Below are positions 1 to 8,502 of a stretch of 64,000 nt of DNA, piece by piece (position 1 is the first letter of the stretch; each line of letters opens with the position of its first letter). Below the pieces are notes generated by a model. The model was not told the origin of the DNA. It saw only the letters and a program-made list of their open reading frames with translations, and made no database searches. A program made the translations under genes and the position numbers. Source of the stretch: Campylobacterales bacterium (GTDB lineage: Bacteria; Campylobacterota; Campylobacteria; Campylobacterales; Sulfurimonadaceae). Where the stretch lies: contig JAFGUB010000008.1 in assembly GCA_016938735.1 (NCBI GenBank), positions 62,001-126,000 on the forward strand, given 5' to 3'.

Positions 1-94
1 TATCACCGCGTTTTTGTGGCATCTCATTGGCATACGCCTCTTCTATCTCTCCCAGTAGAGCTCCAAGACCGCGCCCCAATGCTTCTTTTGCCAT
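1..94 (-). CDS. parB: ParB chromosome-partitioning protein, 5' part only
   Basis: The first 31 codons are in the window and the rest lies off the left edge. The start ATG is at 94, five bases after the parA stop. The N-terminus contains the ParB/Spo0J hallmark RGLGALLGE near residues 8-16. In this family ParB binds parS sites and, with CTP, loads clamps that ParA acts on during origin segregation. Co-directional parA just upstream supports the call. Domain content beyond the edge cannot be judged. Confidence 0.9.
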   Translation of the reverse strand, partial: MAKEALGRGLGALLGEIEEAYANEMPQKRGD

Positions 95-99
95 CGTGC

Positions 100-885
100 T
101 CAGGCCAAAATCGTATGTGCAAGATTTTGATAGGCCGTGGAACCGCTCGACTTGACATCGTAGAGGATAATCGGCTTACCAAAACTAGGACTTTCAGCCA
201 ACTTCACGTTGCGTGGAATGACGATAAACTCATCATCAAGATCCTTAAAGAGTTTGCCCTGAAAATGCTGCCGAAGATCGGCAAAAACTTGTCTCGACAG
301 ATTATTTTGACTGCTGTACATCGTTGGTAAGAAGCCTTTGATGGCCAGCTTTGGGTTGATCGTTTTTCGCACAAGTTTTACCGTATTGAGCAACTGAGCC
401 AACCCTTCAAGAGCGAAAAACTCACACTGAATAGGGATAATTACCGAATTGGATGCGGAGAGGGCATTGATCGTCATTGGTCCTAGCGCCGGAGGAGAGT
501 CGATGATGATATAGTCGTAATCATTTTTGATCGGCGCAATCGCGCGCTTGAGAATCAACTCACGACCTTTGCTGTTACCAGCATCATAATACTCTTTTTC
601 AATCCCCACTAAACCGATATTTGACGGCGCTATGTGCAAAGTCGGAAGCGTGGTTTTTAAAATAACATCGCTGAGTTTTTTGGTACCGATAAGCACATGA
701 TAGATATTGAACTCGTAATCGTTTCGATGATATCCCAACGATGTCGTCGCATTGGCTTGCGGGTCCGCATCGATGAGCAATACCTTTTTCTCGGCAACCG
801 CCAAAGATGCTGCTAAATTAACCGCTGTAGTCGTTTTACCGACACCGCCTTTTTGATTGGCTATGACAATGACTTCGTTATTCAT
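100..885 (-). CDS. parA: ParA/Soj family partition ATPase
   Basis: A 261-residue protein with the deviant Walker A motif KGGVGKTT at residues 11-18, then DADPQAN (about 40-46) and a Walker B-type IIIDSPPALG near 125. Length fits chromosomal ParA/Soj. It would bind DNA non-specifically as an ATP dimer in the cytoplasm and work with ParB to move the origin. The start overlaps the birA stop by 4 bases (ATGA type), so translation is probably coupled. parB follows directly. Confidence 0.95.
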   Translation of the reverse strand: MNNEVIVIANQKGGVGKTTTAVNLAASLAVAEKKVLLIDADPQANATTSLGYHRNDYEFNIYHVLIGTKKLSDVILKTTLPTLHIAPSNIGLVGIEKEYYDAGNSKGRELILKRAIAPIKNDYDYIIIDSPPALGPMTINALSASNSVIIPIQCEFFALEGLAQLLNTVKLVRKTINPKLAIKGFLPTMYSSQNNLSRQVFADLRQHFQGKLFKDLDDEFIVIPRNVKLAESPSFGKPIILYDVKSSGSTAYQNLAHTILA

Positions 886-1535
886 CGCTGACTGTATATC
901 CTTCCGCCTTGACTCATCAATGAGCCGTCTTCCATCATCACGGCATCAGCAAATAATATTTTATTATCTTTTGTGTATGCTTTATGACCTCTGTAGAACT
1001 CAAATTCTAACTGATACTTTATAAAAACTTGCTTCCAGAGAATATATTGTAGTAGTTTTTCTTGGTAGGCTTCGAGCAACTCATCAGGCCCGCAATCAAC
1101 ATCCACCACACCAAACCCCTCCGGTGCCGATGCAAGGTTCACACCGATACCGCAAACGACCGCATCACCTGCAAGCGTTGTGATACAACCACCTACTTTC
1201 AACTCTTCAAGATAGAGATCGTTAGGCCACTTAAGCCAAACTTTAGAGCCTCGCTCTTTTAATACGCGCTGCATCTGATACATAAAATAGATCGATGCAG
1301 ATTCCAATTTAAGATCAAACGGCAGACGCTCGCGCGCAACTGCAATAGAGAAAAAGAGATTGCCAGGTACCGAGATCCAAGAGTTCCCACGACTTCCCAT
1401 CCCCGAGTGCTGCCGCTTTGCAGCAATACAGACGGGTGGCAACAATTCAGTGCTTCTAAGCGCGTTAAGAAGATATTTTTGAGTGGAGTCAACCGACTCA
1501 AGCCAATAGGTCTGCAACCTTAAGCCTTGCCCCAT
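882..1535 (-). CDS. birA: Biotin--[acetyl-CoA-carboxylase] ligase (BirA)
   Basis: 217 residues, the short type without an N-terminal repressor domain. Visible motifs are VDSTQ near residue 15, the biotinyl-AMP loop GMGSRGNSW near 45-53, LKWPNDL near 100, and KVGG followed by GIGVNL. The enzyme makes biotinyl-AMP and transfers biotin to the acetyl-CoA carboxylase carrier protein. The ATG used here overlaps the end of fmt by 38 bases; a TTG at 1517 is an alternative start. Because the DNA-binding domain is absent, no transcriptional role is expected. Confidence 0.88.
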   Translation of the reverse strand: MGQGLRLQTYWLESVDSTQKYLLNALRSTELLPPVCIAAKRQHSGMGSRGNSWISVPGNLFFSIAVARERLPFDLKLESASIYFMYQMQRVLKERGSKVWLKWPNDLYLEELKVGGCITTLAGDAVVCGIGVNLASAPEGFGVVDVDCGPDELLEAYQEKLLQYILWKQVFIKYQLEFEFYRGHKAYTKDNKILFADAVMMEDGSLMSQGGRIYSQR

Positions 1536-2409
1536 TGATATAGTCTACACTGCTCATCTCTTTTTTTGAAGGCGGTTGTAGTGTAAAAATGCGTAAAGCC
1601 CCGCAAGGTGTCCCGACTATAATACTCCCATGGTCTACATGTAAAATTTCACCGCTTCTCCTGCAGCTTGGAAATTCAGGTGCCGGCGCAATTTTTTTGA
1701 GCTTCAAACCGTTTTTAAGAAAGATTCCCGGCCATGGCGTAAAAGCGCGATAGCGATTATAAACACCCAATGCATTGTCAAAACACACCTCTCCGTCACT
1801 TTTGACGATCTTTTTGCAGTAGGTTGCCTCGGCATCCACTTGTGCCGTCGGGGTGAGTGTCGCAAAGATACCCAGCACTTCCGGAGTCATTCGTGCCGCT
1901 AGGCGGGTCAAGCGTTCAAAAAGCGACTCAGCCGTCTCATCCGGACCAATCGCAATGCGCTCGATAAGAAGTACCGCGCCGGTATCAAGCCCTTCATCCA
2001 TCAACATAGCACTGACGCCCGTTTCGGACGCATTGTCGAGTAGTGCTTGCTGAATCGGACTCGCACCGCGGTATTTTGGGAGGATTGAAGCATGCAAATT
2101 GATGCAAGGGGCATGTTCGAGAATCGCTTTAGGCAAAATCTGCCCATACGCGGCCACAACAATAAAATCGCAAGGTATGGCAAGCAACGTCTCTACTACG
2201 GAGGGTTCTCGAAGTCTTTGAGGCTGATAAACCGTTATGTCATGTTGTGCCGCAAGCACCTTGACCGGCGGCGGCGTCAGCACCATCTTCCGACCTACAG
2301 GTTTGTCCGGTTGCGTGTAGACGGCCACCACCTCAACCAAGGGGGTCTCAATCAAAGCGCGCAAAATCTCGGCGGCGTACTCCGGCGTCCCCATAAAGAT
2401 GACGCGCAT
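1498..2409 (-). CDS. fmt: Methionyl-tRNA formyltransferase
   Basis: 303 residues from the ATG at 2409, chosen over an upstream in-frame ATG at 2457 because it begins directly with MRVIFMGTPEYA, lies 1 base after the proB stop and has an AGAGAGG Shine-Dalgarno. The catalytic block INLHASILPKYRGASPIQ (Asn, His) and the family C-terminal domain are present. It formylates Met-tRNAfMet using 10-formyl-tetrahydrofolate. It is part of the dense operon with proB and obgE. Confidence 0.95.
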   Translation of the reverse strand: MRVIFMGTPEYAAEILRALIETPLVEVVAVYTQPDKPVGRKMVLTPPPVKVLAAQHDITVYQPQRLREPSVVETLLAIPCDFIVVAAYGQILPKAILEHAPCINLHASILPKYRGASPIQQALLDNASETGVSAMLMDEGLDTGAVLLIERIAIGPDETAESLFERLTRLAARMTPEVLGIFATLTPTAQVDAEATYCKKIVKSDGEVCFDNALGVYNRYRAFTPWPGIFLKNGLKLKKIAPAPEFPSCRRSGEILHVDHGSIIVGTPCGALRIFTLQPPSKKEMSSVDYINGARLKVADLLA

Positions 2410-2410
2410 C

Positions 2411-3178
2411 TCATGCCTCTCTTGAGAAGAGCGTACCGCTATCGTGCTTTCCTTCAATCAAAAAAGCGCGCACGGTCTGAAGATTAAAGCCGCTGGCCAA
2501 AAACATCGATCGATCATGTCGCAACATGAAGTCGGCCGCTTTGAGCTTGGTGACAATGCCGCCCGTCGCAAAAGCATGGTTGGGCGAAACCGCTTTGCCG
2601 AGCTCTTCAGGATCGATTTGGCTTACATGTAAGCGCACTACCGCATCACTGTGTTTATTGGGATCTTTATCGTAATAAGCATCGATATCCGACAAAATAA
2701 CCAGTAGCGAAGCATCAAAGTGGTGGGCGACATAAGCGGAGAGCTGATCATTGTCCCCAAGCTCCAACTCCGCCGTCGCCGTCGCGTCGTTTTCGTTGAC
2801 GATGGGAATCACGCCGTTACGCAAGAGCGTATCGATCGTATTGTTAAGCCGCTTGGCTTCTTGCGGAGTATGAAAATTGGCGGCTGTGAGCAAAATTTGA
2901 GAGGTGAGGATCTGATGCGGCTCAAACATCGTTTTGTAGCGGCGCATCAAAAGAGGCTGCCCAATAGCGGCGAGTGCCTGTTTGTTTTCAAGCACGCTTT
3001 TATCCAGTTTCAGTTCGGTATAACCCGCCGCTACAGCACCCGAAGAGACAAGGATCACGTCATAAGATTGCTTGAGTTCTGCCAAAAAATCGACCAGATT
3101 TTGCATCCGCTCTTTGGCAATGCGGTTTTGTTCCGTCAGGACGGCGCTGCCCACTTTGATAACGATACGTTTATTCAT
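2411..3178 (-). CDS. proB: Glutamate 5-kinase
   Basis: 255 residues forming only the amino-acid-kinase domain; the C-terminal PUA domain of the E. coli enzyme is absent, so this is the short form. It opens with [12 protein letters not shown] and has VSSGAVAAG (about 46-54), [18 protein letters not shown] and [12 protein letters not shown]. It phosphorylates glutamate in the first step of proline synthesis. It overlaps the obgE stop as ATGA. One TTACATGTAA copy lies inside at 2633-2642 and encodes the LHV of RLHVSQ. Confidence 0.94.
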   Translation of the reverse strand: MNKRIVIKVGSAVLTEQNRIAKERMQNLVDFLAELKQSYDVILVSSGAVAAGYTELKLDKSVLENKQALAAIGQPLLMRRYKTMFEPHQILTSQILLTAANFHTPQEAKRLNNTIDTLLRNGVIPIVNENDATATAELELGDNDQLSAYVAHHFDASLLVILSDIDAYYDKDPNKHSDAVVRLHVSQIDPEELGKAVSPNHAFATGGIVTKLKAADFMLRHDRSMFLASGFNLQTVRAFLIEGKHDSGTLFSREA

Positions 3179-4275
3179 CGTGCGCGGGCCACCAGTTTGA
3201 AAAGTGCAAATTTCAGTGCTTGAATATTCGTGTGCATCACTGAAGAGATCGGAGCTACGAAATAGGGCTTGGATGGGTCAAAAGGGGTGCGCTCATCCGA
3301 GAGATCGCCCTGCTCGAACAAACCCATCGCAGTATCAAAACCAAAGACAGAACCGGAGGAAGGCTCAAGCTCAAGAGCAGCGATAAACGCTGCCACCTTC
3401 TGAGCGACCTCAGAAGGATCAACCGCATCTACCCGAGTGAGCGCTATCGCAAAGGCGCTCTGCGCCAGTGTCGGAGAGAACTGTGCCAACTCATGTCGCA
3501 GGGTGGTGTACTGCTCTTCTAGCGAGCGGTAATTAGCCATATCAATCATAAAGAGCAAGGTCTTTGTGCGCTCGATATGACGCAAAAACTGCAGCCCCAA
3601 ACCGCGACCGTCACTCGCCCCTTCGATGATTCCCGGGATATCCGCCATCACAAAAGCGTCAAAATCGCCTACTTGCACCTGTCCTAGCTTGGGGGTCAGG
3701 GTTGTAAACTCGTAATCTGCGATTTCGGGTTTGGCATTGGAGACGGTCGAAATGAGCGTCGATTTGCCCACATTGGGAAAACCCACCAATCCGACATCGG
3801 CGATGAGCTTCAGATCCAGTTTGATCTCGCGTGTCTCACCCTCCTCTCCGGGTTGGGCATAGCGCGGCTGCTGATTGGTGGAGGATTTGAAGTGGACATT
3901 GCCAAGCCCCCCTTTGCCGCCGCGCAAAAAGAGCTCCTCTTGACCGTCGCGCACCATATCAAAAAGCACTTCACCGCTCTCTTTGTCGATGATCTGCGTA
4001 CCCGGCGGGACGCTGATCACCAGATGCTCTCCCGATTTTCCGGTCATATTGGAACCCATTCCGGGTTTACCGTTTTCGGCTTTAAGCTGTTTGAGCCCCT
4101 TGAAATTGGCTAGGGTATGGCTGTTATTGTCGCATTTAAACCAGACATCCCCGCCGCGTCCGCCGTCGCCGCCGTTGGGTCCGCCGTTGACCACAAACTT
4201 CTCGCGGCGAAACGCCACACAACCCGGACCGCCCTTGCCCGATGATACCGTGAGTTCGACGTAATCTGTAAACAT
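3175..4275 (-). CDS. obgE: Obg/CgtA family GTPase
   Basis: 366 residues. The glycine-rich Obg fold is at residues 1-160 ([25 protein letters not shown]). The G domain follows with [10 protein letters not shown] (G1), DIPGIIEGA (G3), LTRVD (G4) and a late switch region. It is an essential ribosome-associated GTPase for 50S maturation and stress control. Genomic neighbours rpmA and rplU, upstream on the same strand, are the classic L21-L27-Obg cluster. Confidence 0.96.
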   Translation of the reverse strand: MFTDYVELTVSSGKGGPGCVAFRREKFVVNGGPNGGDGGRGGDVWFKCDNNSHTLANFKGLKQLKAENGKPGMGSNMTGKSGEHLVISVPPGTQIIDKESGEVLFDMVRDGQEELFLRGGKGGLGNVHFKSSTNQQPRYAQPGEEGETREIKLDLKLIADVGLVGFPNVGKSTLISTVSNAKPEIADYEFTTLTPKLGQVQVGDFDAFVMADIPGIIEGASDGRGLGLQFLRHIERTKTLLFMIDMANYRSLEEQYTTLRHELAQFSPTLAQSAFAIALTRVDAVDPSEVAQKVAAFIAALELEPSSGSVFGFDTAMGLFEQGDLSDERTPFDPSKPYFVAPISSVMHTNIQALKFALFKLVARAR

Positions 4276-4374
4276 GCTCTATCCTTGATTGACCCTAAAA
4301 TACTTAATGATACACTCTTACATATAAGGGTAAAAATAGACGGTTAAATATTCGATTGGAATTCATGAAGGGGT

Positions 4375-4390
4375 TTGGGCCAAAGCCCAA
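4375..4390. other. Inverted repeat between rpmA and obgE
   Basis: TTGGGC-CAAA-GCCCAA forms a 6-bp stem with a 4-base loop, 20 bp downstream of the rpmA stop. No T-run follows on the minus strand, so it is not a canonical intrinsic terminator. It could be an attenuator or a processing site between the ribosomal genes and obgE. Confidence 0.3.
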
Positions 4391-4409
4391 TCCGGTGGTG
4401 CGTTGTGTC

Positions 4410-4667
4410 TTAAGAGGCTGCGACGACAGAGACTTGCTTGCGCTTTTTGTCCTTGCGCTCGAACGCAACCACACCGTCTACAAGAGCGTAGAGGGTATGA
4501 TCTTTGCCCATACCGATGTTTTTACCGGGATGAACTTTAGTACCGCGCTGACGGATGATGATGTTACCGGCGCGTACAAACTCGCCGCCGAATTTTTTAA
4601 CGCCTAAACGACGTCCCGCTGAGTCGCGGTTATTTTGTGTACTACCTTGACCTTTCTTATGTGCCAT
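4410..4667 (-). CDS. rpmA: 50S ribosomal protein L27
   Basis: 85 residues starting [16 protein letters not shown], followed by [14 protein letters not shown] and [12 protein letters not shown], all diagnostic for bL27. The flexible N-terminus reaches the peptidyl-transferase centre. The protein begins directly with the mature AHKK form, so no N-terminal cleavage peptide is present. It lies 12 bp after rplU, with obgE downstream. Confidence 0.98.
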   Translation of the reverse strand: MAHKKGQGSTQNNRDSAGRRLGVKKFGGEFVRAGNIIIRQRGTKVHPGKNIGMGKDHTLYALVDGVVAFERKDKKRKQVSVVAAS

Positions 4668-4679
4668 GACTGTTTCTCC

Positions 4680-4988
4680 TTACGCTGCGATTTTGGTAAT
4701 GCGGACGCGGGTGTAGTCTCTTCTAAAACCGCGCTTCACTTTACTGTCTTTACGACGTCGTTTTTTAAAGGTAATCACTTTTTTCGCACGCCCTTCGTTC
4801 ACGACTTCCGCCGTGACGACTGCGCCGTCGATAAAAGGTGTTCCGACTCGAAGCTCGCCGCTATTGACGGCCAAAACTTCTTTGAATTCTACGGTCTGCG
4901 CAGGCTCAAGACTCATCTTGTCAAGTTCAAGAACATCGCCTTCTTGAACCTTATACTGCTTGCCGCCGTTTTTGATAATTGCGTACAT
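4680..4988 (-). CDS. rplU: 50S ribosomal protein L21
   Basis: 102 residues, normal for bL21: [18 protein letters not shown] at the start and the C-terminal [20 protein letters not shown] block that contacts 23S rRNA. It heads the L21-L27-obgE cluster. Confidence 0.98.
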   Translation of the reverse strand: MYAIIKNGGKQYKVQEGDVLELDKMSLEPAQTVEFKEVLAVNSGELRVGTPFIDGAVVTAEVVNEGRAKKVITFKKRRRKDSKVKRGFRRDYTRVRITKIAA

Positions 4989-5069
4989 TTCGCTTCCTCT
5001 TCACGTTTGTTCGGTTGTAATAAAGTCTGGAATTTTACCAAAAATAGATTTAAGTTTACTTTAAATGAT

Positions 5070-5447
5070 CTACTTTTTAATCAACGCAATCGCATCGATC
5101 TCTACCAGCGCATTTTTGGGCAGGGTTTTGACCGCCACCGTAGAGCGCGCCGGCTTGTGCGCGCCGAATGCCTCGGCATAGATGGCATTGACAGTGGCAA
5201 AATCATCCATAGAGGCCAAAAAGATCGTTGTTTTGGCCACATGATCCAATCCGCTGCCCGCCGCTTCTAAGACGGCGGAGAGATTTTGAAGCACCTGCTT
5301 CGTCTGCACGCTCACATCTCCTTCAAGCATCACGCCTTGCGGGGTCAAAGCAATCTGACCGGAGGTAAAGATGAGTTCATCGATCCGCACAGCTTGTGAA
5401 TAGGGGCCTATCGCCGCAGGGGCATTGGGGGTCTGAATCATATGCAT
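5070..5447 (-). CDS. ridA: RidA family enamine/imine deaminase
   Basis: 125 residues, full length for YjgF/YER057c/UK114 proteins. Diagnostic blocks are IGPYSQAV (about 12-19), FTSGQIAL, and the C-terminal PARSTVAVKTLPKNALVEIDAIA with the substrate-binding Arg of PARS. RidA hydrolyses reactive 2-aminoacrylate from PLP enzymes. A second ATG two codons in is an equally plausible start. The upstream thioredoxin-like gene ends at the next base. Confidence 0.92.
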   Translation of the reverse strand: MHMIQTPNAPAAIGPYSQAVRIDELIFTSGQIALTPQGVMLEGDVSVQTKQVLQNLSAVLEAAGSGLDHVAKTTIFLASMDDFATVNAIYAEAFGAHKPARSTVAVKTLPKNALVEIDAIALIKK

Positions 5448-5864
5448 TTATGGTTCCTTTGGTTTGAGATGGGTGTATCTGCGCTCGACGTCATCAAGCG
5501 TTGCGAGAAAATCCTCGACGTTCCAGTAGCCCGGAACGGTAAAGATTTTGCCGCCCTGCGGTGTCAAGAAATAGTGTTTGGGTACCATCTTGGCTTGTAA
5601 TGAATCGGGATAGCTACTGCGGTCGCGGTTAAGTTCAAGGGAAATATAACGCTTGGAAATGCGTAGATCAACCATCGGGTCTTTTAAGGTCGTAGCTTCC
5701 ATTTTACGGCACCAGCGGCAATCATCCGTGACAATGATGATATAGAGTATCTTTTGCTCTTTGGCTGCAGCCTCGAGTGCTTTGTCATAGTCGTGATACC
5801 ACTCTATCGCCAAAACTGACGAGGCATACAACCACCCCAACAACCCGATCAACCACCGCGTCAT
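5448..5864 (-). CDS. Secreted thioredoxin-fold protein with CRWC motif
   Basis: 138 residues from ATG 5864, which overlaps the upstream stop as TAATG; an in-frame ATG at 5906 lies inside the neighbour and is less likely. Residues 1-20 look like a signal peptide or anchor ending in SSVLA. A thioredoxin-type DDCRWCRKME motif (CxxC) follows near 55, then YFLTPQGGKIFTVPGY with the cis-Pro-like region. This suggests a periplasmic disulfide reductase similar to SoxW/DsbD-gamma or DUF255-type proteins. The substrate is unknown. Confidence 0.7.
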   Translation of the reverse strand: MTRWLIGLLGWLYASSVLAIEWYHDYDKALEAAAKEQKILYIIIVTDDCRWCRKMEATTLKDPMVDLRISKRYISLELNRDRSSYPDSLQAKMVPKHYFLTPQGGKIFTVPGYWNVEDFLATLDDVERRYTHLKPKEP

Positions 5865-6283
5865 TATCGTGTACCCTTTTTTTGTCTCTTGTGACGCCAC
5901 GTCCACTTAAAATAAGAGACGATCAGTGTCAACAAAATCAATGTTGCAATGATCTCATAACCAATCGCCCACAGTACAAAAAAGGCTGTAAAATCCAATA
6001 CCAGAAAATTGTCAATGTCACTACCTGCGACAAACAAAAAGATAAACAATATCCCCACAAAATAGGGCAAAAGCAAGAAGTAAAGCGGAAATATCACCCC
6101 TTCCCACCCCTCTGGTACCAGAATATACTGTCTGATATCGATCTGCTGCGACCCAAACTTTTCATCCGCTTTTCTTTTGCTGCTGCGAAGCGTCTTTGCC
6201 GGAGCTACACTTCGCTCACTCTGTCGATGCACGTGGCGAAGCGTCTCCTCGCGACTGCTATAGCCATATTCCCTTCCACTCAT
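5864..6283 (-). CDS. Small inner-membrane protein of unknown function
   Basis: 139 residues from ATG 6283, preceded by GGAG at good spacing; an ATG at 6295 is possible. The first ~60 residues are polar (many Arg/Ser, YGYSSREE). Then come two or three hydrophobic segments (about residues 65-87, 92-110, 112-130) and a basic tail. No family recognised. It is translationally coupled to the downstream thioredoxin-like gene, so the two may act together at the membrane. Confidence 0.6.
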   Translation of the reverse strand: MSGREYGYSSREETLRHVHRQSERSVAPAKTLRSSKRKADEKFGSQQIDIRQYILVPEGWEGVIFPLYFLLLPYFVGILFIFLFVAGSDIDNFLVLDFTAFFVLWAIGYEIIATLILLTLIVSYFKWTWRHKRQKKGTR

Positions 6284-6328
6284 ATCAGGCTCCATCGTTT
6301 GTATCCGTTGAACATTGTAGCCTAATTA

Positions 6329-7435
6329 TCAAATCTTGCAGAGAAACTTTGAGATAAAGCGCGAAAACACTTCTTTTAACATTAAAACATCTTCTGCATT
6401 GACATGCTCATTGGGTGCATGAATCGTGTTATTGCGCACCCCGAACTCTACCACGTCGATACCATAAGGGGCAATGAAACGGGCATCTGAGGTTCCGCCG
6501 GCTGTAGAGTATTTGGGTGATATACCCATTACATGTATTATGGCGGCATCGAGCGTACGTACCAAGCCTGTCTGAGCATCTGTTACAAAAGGTGCCGCGC
6601 TTTGGTCGAGATTCAAGGTAAAGTCCAATCCTTCAAGCTGACGACGTACATATGCTTCGATCGAGGCTTTGGAGGTTTTGGTTGAATTGCGTACATTAAA
6701 CATCAGTTTAAGCCGTCCCGGCGTGACGTTGGTCACCTCCATCCCCGAGCGGATGTCGGTGAGGACCATACGGCTGGGTGCAAAAAATGCATCACCGTCA
6801 TCCAGCGCAACGCCTGCGAGTGCTGTCAGTCTAGGCGCGATCAGATCAATCGGATTGATCGATTTTTCAGGATAAGCGGCGTGTCCCTGCCTGCCTCGAA
6901 TCTCGATCACACCGTTGATCGATCCGCGTCTGCCGATTTTGATCGCATCGCCGAAGCGCTCCTCACACGTCGGCTCCGCCACCACGACCGCATCAGGCAG
7001 CATGCCAATCGTCTCAAGATGCTTGAGCACCGCCACCGTTCCGTGCTTGGCAGGGCCCTCTTCATCGGAGGTAAGCAGTAGCGAGAGTGTTCCGTTAAAG
7101 CTTTGCGTCTCTTTGAGCGCCTGAGTAAAGGCGGCAACCCCGCTCTTCATATCCTGCGCCCCGCGCCCGTAAATCACCCCGTCGCGTTCAATAGGCATAT
7201 AGGGATCGCTGCTCCACCCTTCGCCGGCGGGAACCACATCGACGTGCCCCGCAAAACAGAGATGCGGCCCGTCACCGAAACAGCGATACAAAAAGAGATT
7301 TTTGACCCCCTCTTCATCGACGCGCACAACACTAAAGTCGGGTAAATAAGAGGCAATAAAATCCAAAAGTCCACCGTCATCGGGCGTTTCACTCTTACAT
7401 GTAAGCATGTACTTAAACAGTTCCAGCGTCTGCAT
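6329..7435 (-). CDS. dapE: Succinyl-diaminopimelate desuccinylase
   Basis: 368 residues from ATG 7435, five bases after GGAG; a GTG at 7441 is an alternative. M20 peptidase metal motifs are present: FAGHVDVVPAGEGW (His, Asp), TSDEEGPA (catalytic Glu-Glu) and the C-terminal HAPNEHV. It releases LL-diaminopimelate in lysine and peptidoglycan synthesis. The TTACATGTAA at 7395 gives MLTCKSE at residues 10-16, where other DapE proteins are variable. Confidence 0.95.
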   Translation of the reverse strand: MQTLELFKYMLTCKSETPDDGGLLDFIASYLPDFSVVRVDEEGVKNLFLYRCFGDGPHLCFAGHVDVVPAGEGWSSDPYMPIERDGVIYGRGAQDMKSGVAAFTQALKETQSFNGTLSLLLTSDEEGPAKHGTVAVLKHLETIGMLPDAVVVAEPTCEERFGDAIKIGRRGSINGVIEIRGRQGHAAYPEKSINPIDLIAPRLTALAGVALDDGDAFFAPSRMVLTDIRSGMEVTNVTPGRLKLMFNVRNSTKTSKASIEAYVRRQLEGLDFTLNLDQSAAPFVTDAQTGLVRTLDAAIIHVMGISPKYSTAGGTSDARFIAPYGIDVVEFGVRNNTIHAPNEHVNAEDVLMLKEVFSRFISKFLCKI

Positions 7436-7500
7436 TCTCACTCCGTCCGTGCAATTTGGGCCGCCATTGTAGCGATTTTAAACGTTAGACCCAAAGAGCG

Positions 7501-8469
7501 CTACTGACGCTTCAGCCGCTCTTCAAAATCCAAAGCGAGCCCTTTGGAGGTCATCACAAACCCCTTTAAATGTAAGGTGCCTTCATGGATGGCGCGGTGG
7601 TGCTCTTTGCACAGCGGCACCAGATTGTAGCGGTGGTCCTGATGGAAATGACCGATGTACCCTTTGGCATTTGCTCTGGCCTGTCCTGCGATATGGTGCA
7701 CCTCCTCGGCCATCGCGCCGCAGATGACGCACTTGGTGACATAAAGCTCTTTGTTGTATTTGCTGGTGCGTTTTTTGACCAGCAACTCCAGCTCTTCAAA
7801 CTCATTGGAGAGACGCTTACGGATACGGTTGGCATTGTCGAGAAACTCAGCGTCCATGTGGAGCGAACGGGCAAACTCCAGACCGTACACGCTGCTGCCG
7901 CTGCCCGCTTGCAATGTGCGGTTGAAGATCAGACGATCGTTCGCCTCATCATACTCGACGCTTAGATGCAGATCAACGACACTTTTGAGGCGCTTGATTT
8001 CCTCCATGCTAGAGAGCTGATGCAGATGGGTCGCAAAGAGAAAGAGGCTTTGGCGCGAAGCCAGTTTCATGATGGCACTGGCCACAATCGCCACTCCCGA
8101 GAGGGTCTCCGTTCCGTGCGAGATCTCATCGCCCAAAATGAGCGCCTTGGCGCTAGAGCGGTTGAAGATATTCTTCATCTCGATCATCTCGACCGCGAAG
8201 GTGGAGAGCCCCTGCGTGAGATTGTCCTGCGATACGATGCGGGTAAAGATCGATTCAAAGAGCGAAAACTTCATCGACGACGCGCTCACATAAAAACCCG
8301 CCTGCGCCAGCAGCACCGCAATCCCCACGCTCTTCATAAGCGAAGACTTTCCGCTGGAGTTGATCCCATAAAGCAGCACCCCGTGGATGTTGTGTCCGTC
8401 GTGCAGCGCGGGATCGAGCATCACGCTGTTTGGATAGGGCAGATCCATATAGCCGCGCTCCCCCATCAC
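7501..8469 (-). CDS. MutS7 C-terminal piece: ATPase domain plus HNH nuclease
   Basis: This piece carries the MutS domain V ATPase (GINSSGKSS Walker A, LILGDEISHGTE Walker B, THLHQLSS) and then an HNH zinc module: CVIC, HHIAGQARANAKG, HRYNLVPLCKEHH. A C-terminal HNH is the mark of the MutS7 subfamily known from Campylobacterota, giant viruses and octocoral mitochondria. It is in the same frame as the piece ending at 8503. The codons between, after one TAG, read QRHGIYVPNDIV, matching the conserved YVPNDI of MutS. So this is one gene interrupted by an amber codon. An internal GTG/ATG could restart translation here. Confidence 0.85.
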   Translation of the reverse strand: MMGERGYMDLPYPNSVMLDPALHDGHNIHGVLLYGINSSGKSSLMKSVGIAVLLAQAGFYVSASSMKFSLFESIFTRIVSQDNLTQGLSTFAVEMIEMKNIFNRSSAKALILGDEISHGTETLSGVAIVASAIMKLASRQSLFLFATHLHQLSSMEEIKRLKSVVDLHLSVEYDEANDRLIFNRTLQAGSGSSVYGLEFARSLHMDAEFLDNANRIRKRLSNEFEELELLVKKRTSKYNKELYVTKCVICGAMAEEVHHIAGQARANAKGYIGHFHQDHRYNLVPLCKEHHRAIHEGTLHLKGFVMTSKGLALDFEERLKRQ

Positions 8470-8502
8470 GATGTCGTTGGGGACGTAGATGCCATGGCGC
8501 TG

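Noticed and set aside
16-330. 104-residue open frame on the plus strand
   Set aside because: It is antisense to parB/parA, whose motifs are unmistakable; its own translation has no family features.
4318-4329. TTACATATAA-like sequence upstream of obgE as a palindrome copy
   Set aside because: It differs in the centre and lacks the dyad; counted only as a degenerate variant.
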